64,000 nucleotides of DNA from positions 111,001-175,000 of the forward strand of contig CAWZYM010000115.1 of NCBI GenBank assembly GCA_963966185.1. Reading direction: 5' to 3'. The notes beneath the pieces are model-generated. The model was given only the letters and a program-made list of their open reading frames with translations, was not told where the DNA came from and searched no databases. This DNA is from Rhabditoides inermis. Its lineage: Eukaryota > Nematoda > Chromadorea > Rhabditida > Rhabditidae. Below are positions 45,102 through 56,300 of this stretch, one piece after another (position 1 is the stretch's first letter; each line of letters begins with the position of its first letter). Both the position numbers and the translations under genes were made by a program.

Positions 45102-45331
45102 TTGTCTTACCTCTCTCGCTCTTCATCACTTCATCATCTATCATCTATCTTCATCGGACATTCAGAGTCTAGAGTGGCGATCACTTCCTTTTCTCGACTG
45201 TCATTGACTTAGTAAAACTGTTCACTAAGTTCACTAAGTTGCTAAGTTGACTTACTAAGTTGACTAAGTAAAATATATGTTTCTTTCAAGGCGACATCTT
45301 CACGTGCACCACGTCTGTCGACGACGAGTGA
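43843..45331 (+). CDS. Small single-pass membrane protein
   Basis: Seven exons (43843-43924, 44205-44311, 44534-44629, 44721-44789, 44833-44901, 44981-45056, 45291-45331) give 179 residues. A shorter form could start at ATG 44207, five bases behind an acceptor (TTTGCAGTCATG), which would fit trans-splicing and drop exon 1; exon 1 nevertheless joins in phase. After a Pro-rich segment (PMPPPRPIATPAPP) comes one long hydrophobic span (VLISVLIILAFIFVFIKW). A cytosol-like tail follows with acidic and basic Ser-rich stretches (EIEEIDKRIASRSASGSVSV, SKVRSPRHYLRNQSMRSP). It ends in a short Thr/Asp tail. I do not recognise the family. The last intron has a weak donor (GTCTCT) and an AAG acceptor. It shares an upstream region with the guanylate cyclase gene. 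Confidence 0.7.
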
Positions 45332-45787
45332 AGAAAGGATCCCTCACTGTTCACTTTTTTGAATTGACATAAACAATGTGATATCAAATTGAAATATGAC
45401 GAGCACGCAAACTACTACTAGAAATGTTTCAATGTTATATACGGTATGGTGGTCAGTAAAAAAAGACAAAAATAATGATGAAGTAACGAGATTCTGTTTG
45501 ATTAGTGCATAACTATTGTATGCTTTATTAAAAAGTGAGGTCTGCTCGGAGTAACTTTTAACCAACTTCACACATCAGTATCAGTGGTACAAGAATGTAT
45601 TTACATGCGTATGTGAAATGAAAACTGTCAGTGATTCACTCCCACCGCAGACACAACCACCGCTCTTCGGGTCACGGACGACGAAATGAGGAAATATTAG
45701 CGTTTAGGCTACTTTTGGCAGATCAGACATTCTGTCTGAACGAAACGTTCATAAGGCAGGCAACACGAGTGGGTGTCAATCGCTACC
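45332..45787. other. 3' region of small membrane gene with left copy of a direct repeat
   Basis: The segment 45488-45595 is an imperfect direct copy of 48099-48193 (shared ACGAGATTCTGTTTGATTAG, TGCATAACT, GGCTCGGAGTA-like, CACACATCAGT and AGTGGTACAAGAA). No clear plus-strand AATAAA was found. On minus an AATAAA occurs at 45534-45539. Confidence 0.6.
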
Positions 45788-47982
45788 CCCTCCCCCCTCC
45801 CCCACCGCGTCCAGCGATGGAGCTGTATTGGCACCGCGCAGGACATGGTCCCCTCCCCCCTTCCCCACCGCGTCCAGCGATGGAGCTGTATTGGCACCGC
45901 GCAGGACATGGTCCCCTCCCCCCTCCCTCACCGCGTCCAGCGATGGAGCTGTATTGGCACCGCGCAGGACATGGTCCCCTCCCCCCTCCCTCACCGCGTC
46001 CAGCGATGGAGCTGTATTGGCACCGCGCAGGACATGGTCCCCTCCCCCCTCCCTCACCGCGTCCAGCGATGGAGCTGTATTGGCACCGCGCAGGACATGG
46101 TCCCCTCCCCCCTCCCTCACCGCGTCCAGCGATGGAGCTGTATTGGCACCGCGCAGGACATGGTCCCCTCCCCCCTCCCTCACCGCGTCCAGCGATGGAG
46201 CTGTATTGGCACCGCGCAGGACATGGTCCCCTCCCCCCTCCCTCACCGCGTCCAGCGATGGAGCTGTATTGGCACCGCGCAGGACATGGTCCCCTCCCCC
46301 CTCCCTCACCGCGTCCAGCGATGGAGCTGTATTGGCACCGCGCAGGACATGGTCCCCTCCCCCCTCCCCCACCGCGTCCAGCGATGGAGCTGTATTGGCA
46401 CCGCGCAGGACATGGTCCCCTCCCCCCTCCCCCACCGCGTCCAGCGATGGAGCTGTATTGGCACCGCGCAGGACATGGTCCCCTCCCCCCTCCCTCACCG
46501 CGTCCAGCGATGGAGCTGTATTGGCACCGCGCAGGACATGGTCCCCTCCCCCCTCCCTCACCGCGTCCAGCGATGGAGCTGTATTGGCACCGCGCAGGAC
46601 ATGGTCCCCTCCCCCCTCCCTCACCGCGTCCAGCGATGGAGCTGTATTGGCACCGCGCAGGACATGGTCCCCTCCCCCCTCCCTCACCGCGTCCAGCGAT
46701 GGAGCTGTATTGGCACCGCGCAGGACATGGTCCCCTCCCCCCTCCCTCACCGCGTCCAGCGATGGAGCTGTATTGGCACCGCGCAGGACATGGTCCCCTC
46801 CCCCCTCCCTCACCGCGTCCAGCGATGGAGCTGTATTGGCACCGCGCAGGACATGGTCCCCTCCCCCCTCCCTCACCGCGTCCAGCGATGGAGCTGTATT
46901 GGCACCGCGCAGGACATGGTCCCCTCCCCCCTTCCCCACCGCGTCCAGCGATGGAGCTGTATTGGCACCGCGCAGGACATGGTCCCCTCCCCCCTCCCTC
47001 ACCGCGTCCAGCGATGGAGCTGTATTGGCACCGCGCAGGACATGGTCCCCTCCCCCCTCCCTCACCGCGTCCAGCGATGGAGCTGTATTGGCACCGCGCA
47101 GGACATGGTCCCCTCCCCCCTTCCCCACCGCGTCCAGCGATGGAGCTGTATTGGCACCGCGCAGGACATGGTCCCCTCCCCCCTCCCTCACCGCGTCCAG
47201 CGATGGAGCTGTATTGGCACCGCGCAGGACATGGTCCCCTCCCCCCTCCCTCACCGCGTCCAGCGATGGAGCTGTATTGGCACCGCGCAGGACATGGTCC
47301 CCTCCCCCCTCCCTCACCGCGTCCAGCGATGGAGCTGTATTGGCACCGCGCAGGACATGGTCCCCTCCCCCCTCCCTCACCGCGTCCAGCGATGGAGCTG
47401 TATTGGCACCGCGCAGGACATGGTCCCCTCCCCCCTCCCTCACCGCGTCCAGCGATGGAGCTGTATTGGCACCGCGCAGGACATGGTCCCCTCCCCCCTC
47501 CCTCACCGCGTCCAGCGATGGAGCTGTATTGGCACCGCGCAGGACATGGTCCCCTCCCCCCTCCCTCACCGCGTCCAGCGATGGAGCTGTATTGGCACCG
47601 CGCAGGACATGGTCCCCTCCCCCCTCCCTCACCGCGTCCAGCGATGGAGCTGTATTGGCACCGCGCAGGACATGGTCCCCTCCCCCCTCCCTCACCGCGT
47701 CCAGCGATGGAGCTGTATTGGCACCGCGCAGGACATGGTCCCCTCCCCCCTCCCTCACCGCGTCCAGCGATGGAGCTGTATTGGCACCGCGCAGGACATG
47801 GTCCCCTCCCCCCTCCCTCACCGCGTCCAGCGATGGAGCTGTATTGGCACCGCGCAGGACATGGTCCCCTCCCCCCTCCCTCACCGCGTCCAGCGATGGA
47901 GCTGTATTGGCACCGCGCAGGACATGGTCCCCTCCCCCCTTCCCCACCGCGTCCAGCGATGGAGCTGTATTGGCACCGCGTG
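45788..47982. repeat. 63-bp minisatellite, about 35 copies
   Basis: A highly homogeneous tandem array runs for about 2.2 kb. The unit is 63 bp and contains CCGCGTCCAGCGATGGAGCT, GTATTGGCACCGCGCAGGAC and ATGGTCCCCTCCCCCC. Copies differ almost only in the C/T pattern of one pyrimidine tract (CTTCCCCACC, CTCCCTCACC or CTCCCCCACC). All three plus frames and one minus frame stay open across the array because the unit length is divisible by three and lacks stops in those frames. The minus strand of each unit carries a G-rich run (GGGAGGGGGGAGGGG). Confidence 0.97.
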
Positions 47983-48044
47983 CAGTATTGTTTTCACATA
48001 CACAGAACACAGCATCGACACAAATTTCGACACAGTTGAATGTA

Positions 48045-48050
48045 TTTATT
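48045..48050 (-). terminator. Poly(A) signal of multi-pass membrane gene
   Basis: TTTATT on plus (AATAAA on minus) about 190 bp after the stop codon of the minus-strand gene, just outside the minisatellite edge. Confidence 0.6.
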
Positions 48051-48236
48051 ACTAATTGTATGATGGTCAGAAAAAATATACAAAAAATCATGAATATACG
48101 AGATTCTGTTTGATTAGTGCATAACTGCTGTATGAATAAGAGAAGTGAGGCCGGCTCGGAGTAGAAAATGATTCACACATCAGTGGTACAAGAAAATTAT
48201 GTGCTATATGTGAAATATGTCAAACGATCATTTGGT

Positions 48237-49418
48237 TCACTTGTTCTTGGACGTTGTGGTAGTCTCGATGCGGGTGACAGTGCGCTTGCCGGAACGCTGA
48301 AAATCAATTCATCTGTTATTATTATTATTTATTATGTACTCAATACTTTAGGTCGTTCAATACATAAAGACAGTATACTATCGAAAATTAACATTACAAA
48401 AAGTTTAGGAGAAGCAAGGTGAAAGTAAAGTGAAACAAACAGGATGCGCTTGGCGCCTGTCAGTTTGTATTAACACAGGACAGGATGATTGGAATGGAAT
48501 GACTGACACACCTCTCCGTCGTAGCAGCGCTTGGCCCGGTAGAACAGCGAGAACAGTCCGCTCATGTAAAAGCCGGCGACCATGAAGCCGGTGATGTGGT
48601 TGGCGGAGTAGACCTGAATGGTGGGCATAAGTGAGGGTGGAAGAAACCGATTGAACCGATTCAAGATTATTGTGAGACACTCTGTAGCAGTAATTTGATC
48701 ACAATTGATTCCGGATAAATTTTGAATTTCCTCTCATTTCTCTGCCAGCGCGCGGTCGCGTGCCTTCCCCTGTTATTCCCCCGACCCCTGAACAATGCTG
48801 TGCGGCGGAGGACACTAACCGGACTGGATTCGATTTTGCTACTCTATGGCATTGAGACTGGAGAGGAATCCTCGAAGACGATGACACTCTTGGAGACGTC
48901 TCTTCGCGATCGATCGTTGAAGCCCGGATCTTCCGCCGCCGAGATCGAAACTTCCCCAGAAGCCGCAAGCAGGGGATGACAAGCATAACCAACAACACGT
49001 ACGCATCCACGGGCGCACCGAAATCCGTGTTGTTGGAACTCGCAGTAGGCATTATATTACTGTATTTTACCTATCTTACCGTAATTTACGTAATCGATAT
49101 TGTGTGCTACTTGATTAGAGATAAATATTCTGAAATTTTGAATTAAATTTAGTTCTTAGTTGACGCTGTGGGATATAACTACGGCACAACATCATAGTTC
49201 ATAGAATCGTAGCCTCTCGTTTTTTTCTTGAAAAATAGTCGGACATGAAGAATAGACTACGCATTCATAAAGGGTACTTATCGATAAAGAATTCCTGAAA
49301 AATATTCACCTGCGCGATCCAGTGGCCCCAGATGTGCAGCAGGAAGACGACGCATTGGGTCTGGAAAGTCGTTTTCACATTTCTCTCTTCTTCTTTCTAT
49401 CAACCTTCCTCTCTCTCT

Positions 49419-49469
<51 letters not shown>

Positions 49470-51027
49470 CCTCTCTCTTTCTCTTTCTCTCTCTCTGCAC
49501 CTCTCTCACTCTCTCTCTCTCTTCCTCCCTCCCTCTCTCACTCTCTCTCCCTTCCTCCCTCTCTCTCCCTCTCTCCCTCCCTCCCTCCCCCTCCCCTCCC
49601 CCACTCACCACCAGCCTGCTCGCAATCCAGGCGAGCTGCTGCTTGGGCTCGAATCGGTCAGCCAGCAGCGAGCCGATCGTCGGCAGGAGACAGAGAGCGC
49701 CTGCAAAGTGTGGAGTTGTTTTCAAAAGAAGCACTGCGGTCGAACGCATTGTACGCGTGTTGTACGAAAAAAAAGGAATGAAAATAGGTGTGACAAAAAT
49801 GAGCGGCGGCTCACCAAACGCCCGCGACCAGAGCAGGTGGTGAGAGTCGAGTACCAGCTCGTTCTTGATCTGGAAACAGTTTACAATAGCTTGACCCTTG
49901 ATGCAAGACATGTTCTAGCAAGACTCAATCATTTGATCAGCCTGATATTCTTTATACTTTATTCACACAGGATTGCTATGGAAGAAGTATAAACACATTC
50001 ATATATTTCCACTCACGATGCACTTGAGCACGTTCTGGGGGAAGGCGAAGTTGATCATGGCGAGGATCAGAGAGACAGCAGCATCCAGGTACAGCGCGTT
50101 CTCCACGTAGAACGAACCGCGACCCTACGAATAGTTTGACCTCCTTCGGATTACGGTAGGCGAATAGTTTGACCTCCTCAGGATTACGGTAGGAGAATAA
50201 TTTGACATGCTTCGTTTCCTTAAGATTACGGTAGACGAATAATTTGACCTGCTTCGTTCCCTTAGGATTACGGTAGGCGAATAATTTGACATGCTTCGTT
50301 CCCTTAGGATTACGGTAGGAGAATAATTTGACATGCTTCGTTCATTCATGATTACGGAATTACGGTAAACGAATAATTTGACGTGCATCGTTCCATTAGG
50401 ATTACGGTAGGCGAATAATTTGACCGGCTACGTTCCCTAAGGATTACGGTACCAGAATAATTTGACCGGCTTCGTTCCCTTAGGATTACTGTAGGAGAAT
50501 AATTGGACCTCACCTCTATCCACAGCGTCGTACGCTTGCACATCGCGTCCACCTCTTCCTGGTGAGCGCGCTGAAAAGTACGGTAAACCCTGTCCTACAG
50601 TACTAAACGGTAAACTCTACAGAACCCCACAGTATCCCTCACCTTGTTCATCATGAACCGCGCAAACTCGCTGGCGAACCACAGACCGTCGGTGAGGAGA
50701 GCGCAGAGCACGAACTGGAATCGGGTTCCCCCTATCTCTCTCCCTCTGTCCCTCTCCCCTCTCTCTGTCTCTCTCTCTCTTTTTATTTCAAATGTCAGCA
50801 CATTTCTCACAGTCTCTATAGGAATACAATCAAAACGGTCGAGTCAAAACATTCGCGGTGGGACGCACGTAGTCGTTGAGGAGGATGCCGCGCTGCGCGC
50901 GCTCGCTCATCACCCACGCGGCCACGAGACGGGAGAGCAAGGTGAAGAAGGCGGCACAGCAACGGGCGAACACCTGCGAGGGAGGGGGTGAAAGGAGGGG
51001 AGAGAGGGAGAGGGAGGGAGGGAGAGG

Positions 51028-51058
<31 letters not shown>

Positions 51059-51779
51059 CGGAGAGAGAGAGAGAGAGGGAGAGAGCGCTTCGACCCACCA
51101 CCGGCTGCTGCTGTCGCGGCTCGTGCTGCGTGGCGTGCAGGTGGTACGCGATGCCGATCTGAACAGTGAAATTTTTTCATCTTTAAATCTTTAATTAATT
51201 TCAGTTTCTGATAGTTTCACTGCACTTGAATGTTACATAAAGAAACTACAGTGAGAAAACAGTGAATTGACGAGAGATGAAGAGAGGAGAGAGAGAGAGA
51301 AATATAGAGATAGAAGAGAGATGAGGGAGAGATCTTCTCACATGGAACGCCGCTACGAAGCGGTGCAGGAACGCGTGCAGCTCCTTGAACTCACCCGCCG
51401 CGATCTGAGAGAATACGCATTACCGTGTAACAATCTTTACAAGCGGTACAGAGAACCTGTTGACACATGTCTCTATTCCAAGCATCTCTTCACTAGAAGG
51501 TTCGTTCAAAAAGATATCACTACTTTTACTTATTCATTTATTGGCATAAAGTGATCAGTAAGTTCAGGGTACTTACAGTAACTTGGTGGAACCATGTGGG
51601 CGCGAAGAGGTAGAGCACAGAGAGGAGCGAGTGCGCGGCCAGCTGAGAATAGGCTCTCTCCCCCCCTCTCTCTCTCGCTCTCTCACCTGCACATGCACTC
51701 TCCTCTCCCCGGGTATGACGGGCGCAGCCGATAGCAGGAACAGCACCCCCGGCAGGGCGTGGGGAAGGAGGTCGAGCAT
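48237..51779 (-). CDS. Multi-pass membrane protein of unknown family
   Basis: Thirteen minus-strand exons (51779-51687, 51642-51577, 51404-51342, 51158-51099, 50973-50869, 50714-50643, 50570-50514, 50124-50017, 49869-49815, 49700-49609, 49360-49310, 48613-48512, 48296-48237) give 327 residues, all in phase with good GT-AG sites. Seven or so hydrophobic stretches are visible, for example LPGVLFLLSAAPVIP, LLSVLYLFAPTWF, AAFFTLLSRLVAAWVM, LDAAVSLILAMINFAF and ITGFMVAGFYMSGLFSLFY. A short basic Thr-rich tail ends TSKNK. No cleavable signal peptide is evident. I do not recognise the family; the exon series is coherent, so the gene is real, but a function cannot be given. The intron between exons 50570-50514 and 50124-50017 consists of a 42-bp minisatellite. 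Confidence 0.82.
48699..49052 (-). CDS. Possible small membrane ORF inside an intron
   Basis: A 117-residue minus-strand frame lies wholly in the 696-bp intron 48614-49309 of the multi-pass membrane gene, same strand. It starts MPTASSNNTDFGAPVD, continues into a hydrophobic segment (AYVLLVMLVIPCLRLLG), then a basic cluster (KFRSRRRKIR). An acceptor-like ATACAG lies ten bases before the ATG. It could be a small gene or an alternative exon, but it does not join the neighbouring exons in phase. Codon choice is unremarkable and no family is recognised. Low confidence. Confidence 0.3.
   Translation of the reverse strand: MPTASSNNTDFGAPVDAYVLLVMLVIPCLRLLGKFRSRRRKIRASTIDREETSPRVSSSSRIPLQSQCHRVAKSNPVRLVSSAAQHCSGVGGITGEGTRPRAGREMRGNSKFIRNQL
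49405..49605 (+). repeat. CT-rich simple repeat in membrane-gene intron
   Basis: About 200 bp of (CT)n, CTTT and CCT sequence lies between exons 49700-49609 and 49360-49310. Confidence 0.9.
50125..50513 (-). repeat. 42-bp minisatellite making up a whole intron
   Basis: Nine to ten copies of a unit of about 42 bp (plus strand: GAATAATTTGACATGCTTCG then TTCCCTTAGGATTACGGTAGG) run from one splice site to the other. One copy has an 8-bp internal duplication. On the minus strand the unit encodes a repeated NYSPTVILRERSRS in an open frame that is broken once. Confidence 0.9.
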
Positions 51780-53393
51780 GGCTATGAAAAGATGGGTGGG
51801 TTACACAGCGAATGTTTCGAGAAGAAACGCGAAGTGCCGATAGAAATAACATTTAGACTATTTTACTCTTTTCTATGAAATTAATATTTATATGTCCCGC
51901 TTCGAGGGAGAAATACCATAACGCGGAATGACAGTGAACAGTGAAGCGAGTTCGAAATGATTGTTATGATCGAAGGAGAGGACCAGGATTGATCTTTGAA
52001 AAAGTAACATACCATCAACAAAAAACTGGAACCTGGGAGACGGATGGATGGATGGGAAACGAAGAGGATGTGCGCATAGCACTAGTCTACTAGATAGCGA
52101 GAGAAATCAACAAGCGTGGAAAAGACGCACAAAATAACTACACACACCACGTGACTCGCAGTTACTGGCTACCGGTTACCGGTTTCGCAGTGGCTCGAGT
52201 AAGGCGAGGTCGCGCGCTCTTCTCTTCTATAGGCAGGGTGCCAGAGCCGGCGAGATTGACCAGCCGCGCAGAGAGTACTCACTGCACCACGCGCCTCGGG
52301 GCAGTGATAGAGGGCGGCGAGAGAGTGCGCAAACAGAGGAGAGCGCAGAGAAGCCAGCGCGACAGCTGTGTCGGTCAAAGGCTAAACACGGAGCACCCCC
52401 GGTCAGAGAGTGGCGAGAGAACATGTATAACTGGGAGAGTCAGACAAACAATCGAATTCATGGATCCTGCACCTAAACCCTAATTCGCAACACGCTCCGT
52501 GCGACAAAGCGCAATCAATCCGACAAAACGCGCACAAAATCAAACATTGAGCCGTCTTGTGTATTACAAGAGGCGGGGCGTGTGGCTTCATAAGAGATCG
52601 GCTAGCCAAATATCCCAGTCCGCAGAGAGTATACTATTTCTCCGCCCATTCTCCCGCGCGGTAGACAAAAAGCGTAAACAAGCAGTAAGTAAACAACGCC
52701 TCTCCTCCCTCTTATCCCACCATCTCTGCTCCTGCTCCATTGTTCCATAGAGCCGCCTGGCACCGCGCGCGCTCGAAATGTTTTGCCAATAGCCCTCCCC
52801 ATATCCAACCTCCGGAGCGAACATATTAAAATTATTTATACTCTCTTTCGCGGTATTTCTCCCGCAGCACATCGGTACGTCAATTGAATGCAGTGAATTC
52901 ACGGTACACATCGCACAATACTGTCACACATTCAAATACAAAAAAGACATACATATGTATAAATAAGAAAACAACAACAAACAACGGGATCTTCTAGGGG
53001 GCTCTCATTATTTGGAATTGAGCACAGAGCTAGGGGGACAATTGGAAAGAAACAGCGGAGAACTAGGCTAACAACACAACAAAACAAAGACCAAAATGTG
53101 AGGAGTGCATTCTCCGCAAGCCGAAAAAAATCTGTGATATCACTGAATTGCTCTGTGTACAGACGCTATACCCAAACAACAATCGATACGCAATCAATCA
53201 ATAAATCGAATCCCACCAACGACCAGAGCTAGTCTCCGGGCAAGGCGAGGCTCCCTGCTACCATGTTTGTGTGTGCACGCTATATATCTCTTCCTCTCAC
53301 TCACTCACTCACTCTCACTCGATTACTTTAATATACAAACAGAGCCGCGTCGGGGCTCGACGTCGACCAGCCACTCGCCCTCTCCCGTCCATC
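51780..53393. other. Intergenic region between two minus-strand genes
   Basis: The left part is upstream of the multi-pass membrane gene and the right part is 3' UTR of the deubiquitinase gene. The plus-strand frame 52151-52483 and the minus frames at 52169-52911 have no splice structure and a GC-skewed composition, and I do not support them as genes. No clear minus-strand poly(A) hexamer was found near 53394. Confidence 0.45.
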
Positions 53394-56300
53394 CTAGATG
53401 TACTGCTTCTTGTTGAACGAGTGGAACGAGTTGTTGTGGCTCTTCTGCTGGTGCTGCAACTTGTTCGGGTGCCCGCCAAACGAGCGGTTCATGCCGCCGC
53501 CGTGGTGGTGGCCGTTCATGCGCGCCGCACCACCGCCGTTCACCTGAACAAGAGTACGCGTCATCTACAACAAAACACCACATCTCTCACATCACAACCC
53601 ACCCCCCCCCCCCCCTCACTCACCAGCTTCGATCCTCCTCCTCCTCCATTCATCTTCTGCTGCACCACACTGCTGCCACTCACGCCATTGCTCGCTGCGC
53701 CTACAACAACAACGTGTTCTACAGAACGTGATCGTTTCCGTCAACACATCAATAACAGATTGATGAAATCATGAAATAATAATAACGACGGCACACCCAC
53801 CTGCCTGCAGCTGGGGAAAGTGTTCTCTGCGCGAGTAGACGAGCAGGTAGGGCTGCGCGTTGTGCACACGCTGCGCCGGAACGGCAGTCACCTGCAAAGC
53901 GTTCACTCATCCAAGTTTGAGGTATTTCGACAGATCTACAGGCCTACAGCCCTAGTGAAGCCGAAAAACGAAACTAGTTTTGGTTTTTACATTTTACATA
54001 AATTCATAAATAACGGACAGAGATACATGAGCTACATCCAAACCATACTCACCGCCTCGTCGTCAAAGAGGTGCCACTCGCCGCCAAAGCCCCTGGCAAA
54101 CGCCATGTAGTGACCGTGGTCGACGCCCGCCCCGAGGTGCTCCACCACACCTGAAAGCGAGACACTAGACCTCCAGATTTGATCACTATCACTCCACACC
54201 ACACTCCCACATTCTCACAATCAAATTCCCCCCCCCCCCCCCGTTTCTTCGCCTCACCCTCGCCTCAACTCACCCGTCAGCACGTACTCCTCCTTGGCCA
54301 ACGACGACGCGCTATCAAACATCCACGACGACAGATCCACACGGGGCTGAAACAGTCACAGTGCAAGTATATTGAATACAACTAAAGAACAAAAAAGGTA
54401 AATAACGGAATAACGCACATCAGCAGCGACGGGGTGGCGTATCTTGCTGCCAAAGGCGTTGAAGCGCTTGAGCTGCACGAGTAGAACGGCAGGGGCGCGC
54501 AGCACCCGCGTCCGACGGACAGCCGCCGTCTTACGCGAACACCTAGAGCGAACGCATTAGGTACGTCACACACACAACTGTCACCCAGACTAGAAAAACA
54601 TCAATTTGTATTACAACGACAGACAAACAACTCACTTCTTGCACGAGAAATTCTGGAGCTTCTCGTCCTGGAAGTAGTCGGCGATGAGCTTGCGGAGCGG
54701 CAGGCGGTCCTCGCCCTGACGCCTGCAACAAACAAAACATGTGCATGCATAGCGGACGTGTTACCGCGATTGCTATTGTATTAAGTTACGCGGTGATGAG
54801 TCGGTCGCACACCCACTTGATAGCCAGGTTGAGCTCGCGTATCCTCTCATAGTTGACGGCGGGCGCGCCGCACGCCATGCACTCGACGCTGTTCCGAAGA
54901 GTGCCGCCAAAGATCTGCTCGATCGGCGTCGACGGCTTCAGAGATCTAAAAGGTAAACAATGAGGAATTGACAAAGCAGAGAGAGTAGTTCACAAATAAA
55001 TGAGAAACAGAATCCCTGATTCGGCCCATTATCCTGCAGACAGGCTACATCAACGTACTATATATAGAGTTACTGACTAAATGATAGAATCGAAATAAGA
55101 ACATCCACTGTGGTGGGTCTACTGCCTGAACGCTCATCAGTGCAGGGCCACAGCGGACGAAAGGAAAGTAGCGAACAAAGTAAAATAAAACATACTGAAT
55201 ACGTTTCACGCAGTACCTATAAACAAATGGAACCAGCAATCGACCAATACTGAAAGCAGATCCGAAGCAGATATCTACTCACTGTATGCCATTGGGCAGT
55301 GCCGCTCCTCCTCCCCCTCCTCCTCCGACGGGCGGATCGAGCGCGTCGAGGAGCAGCGCGAGCAGCTCGTGCGCGTCCTCCTGCATACCGTGGTAGTGCG
55401 ACGGGAAGATGCCTGTATACACATAGCATACATACAATCCTTCGGCAATCAGCAAATGATCAATGATAGATCATAATAGAATCAGACTCACGCTTCATGA
55501 AGGGTCGGATCCAGGTGGGTTGGAAGGGGCCGCCTCCGTTGACGGCGCGGGGAATGTGCTGCGCGCGCATCGCGCACGCCACACACTGGCCCTTGCCGCG
55601 CTGGCCTGAGAGACATACACGACTTCAAAAGGCATTCACATCAGGAAAAAAATCATACTATGCAATATCAATATGATATAATACAAGATAGAACTGACTC
55701 ACATACACTAAAAACCACACAATATCAGCATGATAGAGGCAAGAGCAAGATCGAGCTGACCACTCACATCTGTCGGGCGTGTGCTTCTCGACAATGTAGC
55801 GGCAGAGGGGCGCGCAGTGGACGACCGTCTGCAGGATGGCGTTCAGGAAGCAGTCGTTCGACGTGTTCACCAGACCGCAGCCGCGGCGACGACCCTTCTA
55901 CAACAACACCATACAATGAACACAGCGAAAATCACTAACCACCGGTATTCCTATTCCTAAATTTTATCCAGAATCGCATTTTCATGTACATATAGGAAGT
56001 TTTGCTGAGAAGTAAGTAGGAGCAATTCCTACTTACTTCTCCATAACTACTTTCCCAGAGTGCCCTTCCTCCTTCCCTCCCCCCGCCCCCGCACTCACCA
56101 CCATGTTGCAGCCGTCCCAGTTCCAGCTGCTGATCGTGTTCTTGTCGATCACCGGGTAGCTCGCCTCCTTCTCACCCCGCTCCGACAGCAGCCGCCGACG
56201 CGCCTTCTTCACCGCACCCGCACCCACCACGCCCGGAGGAGGACTCTCGCTGTCTGACGATACAAGACATTGGAATGAGATTATAAGCCACTAGAAGTTG

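Noticed and set aside
45788..47982. Resemblance to a CRISPR array
   Set aside because: The units are contiguous with no unique spacers, and the DNA is eukaryotic with introns.
45631..48055. Four frames of about 760-800 residues across 45.6-48.1 kb
   Set aside because: They are generated by the 63-bp minisatellite whose length is a multiple of three. Codon content differs only by repeat variants, and no splice or start context supports any one frame.
52151..52911. Frames at 52.1-52.9 kb on both strands
   Set aside because: No splice structure, no recognisable similarity and mutually overlapping. The region looks like upstream and spacer DNA.
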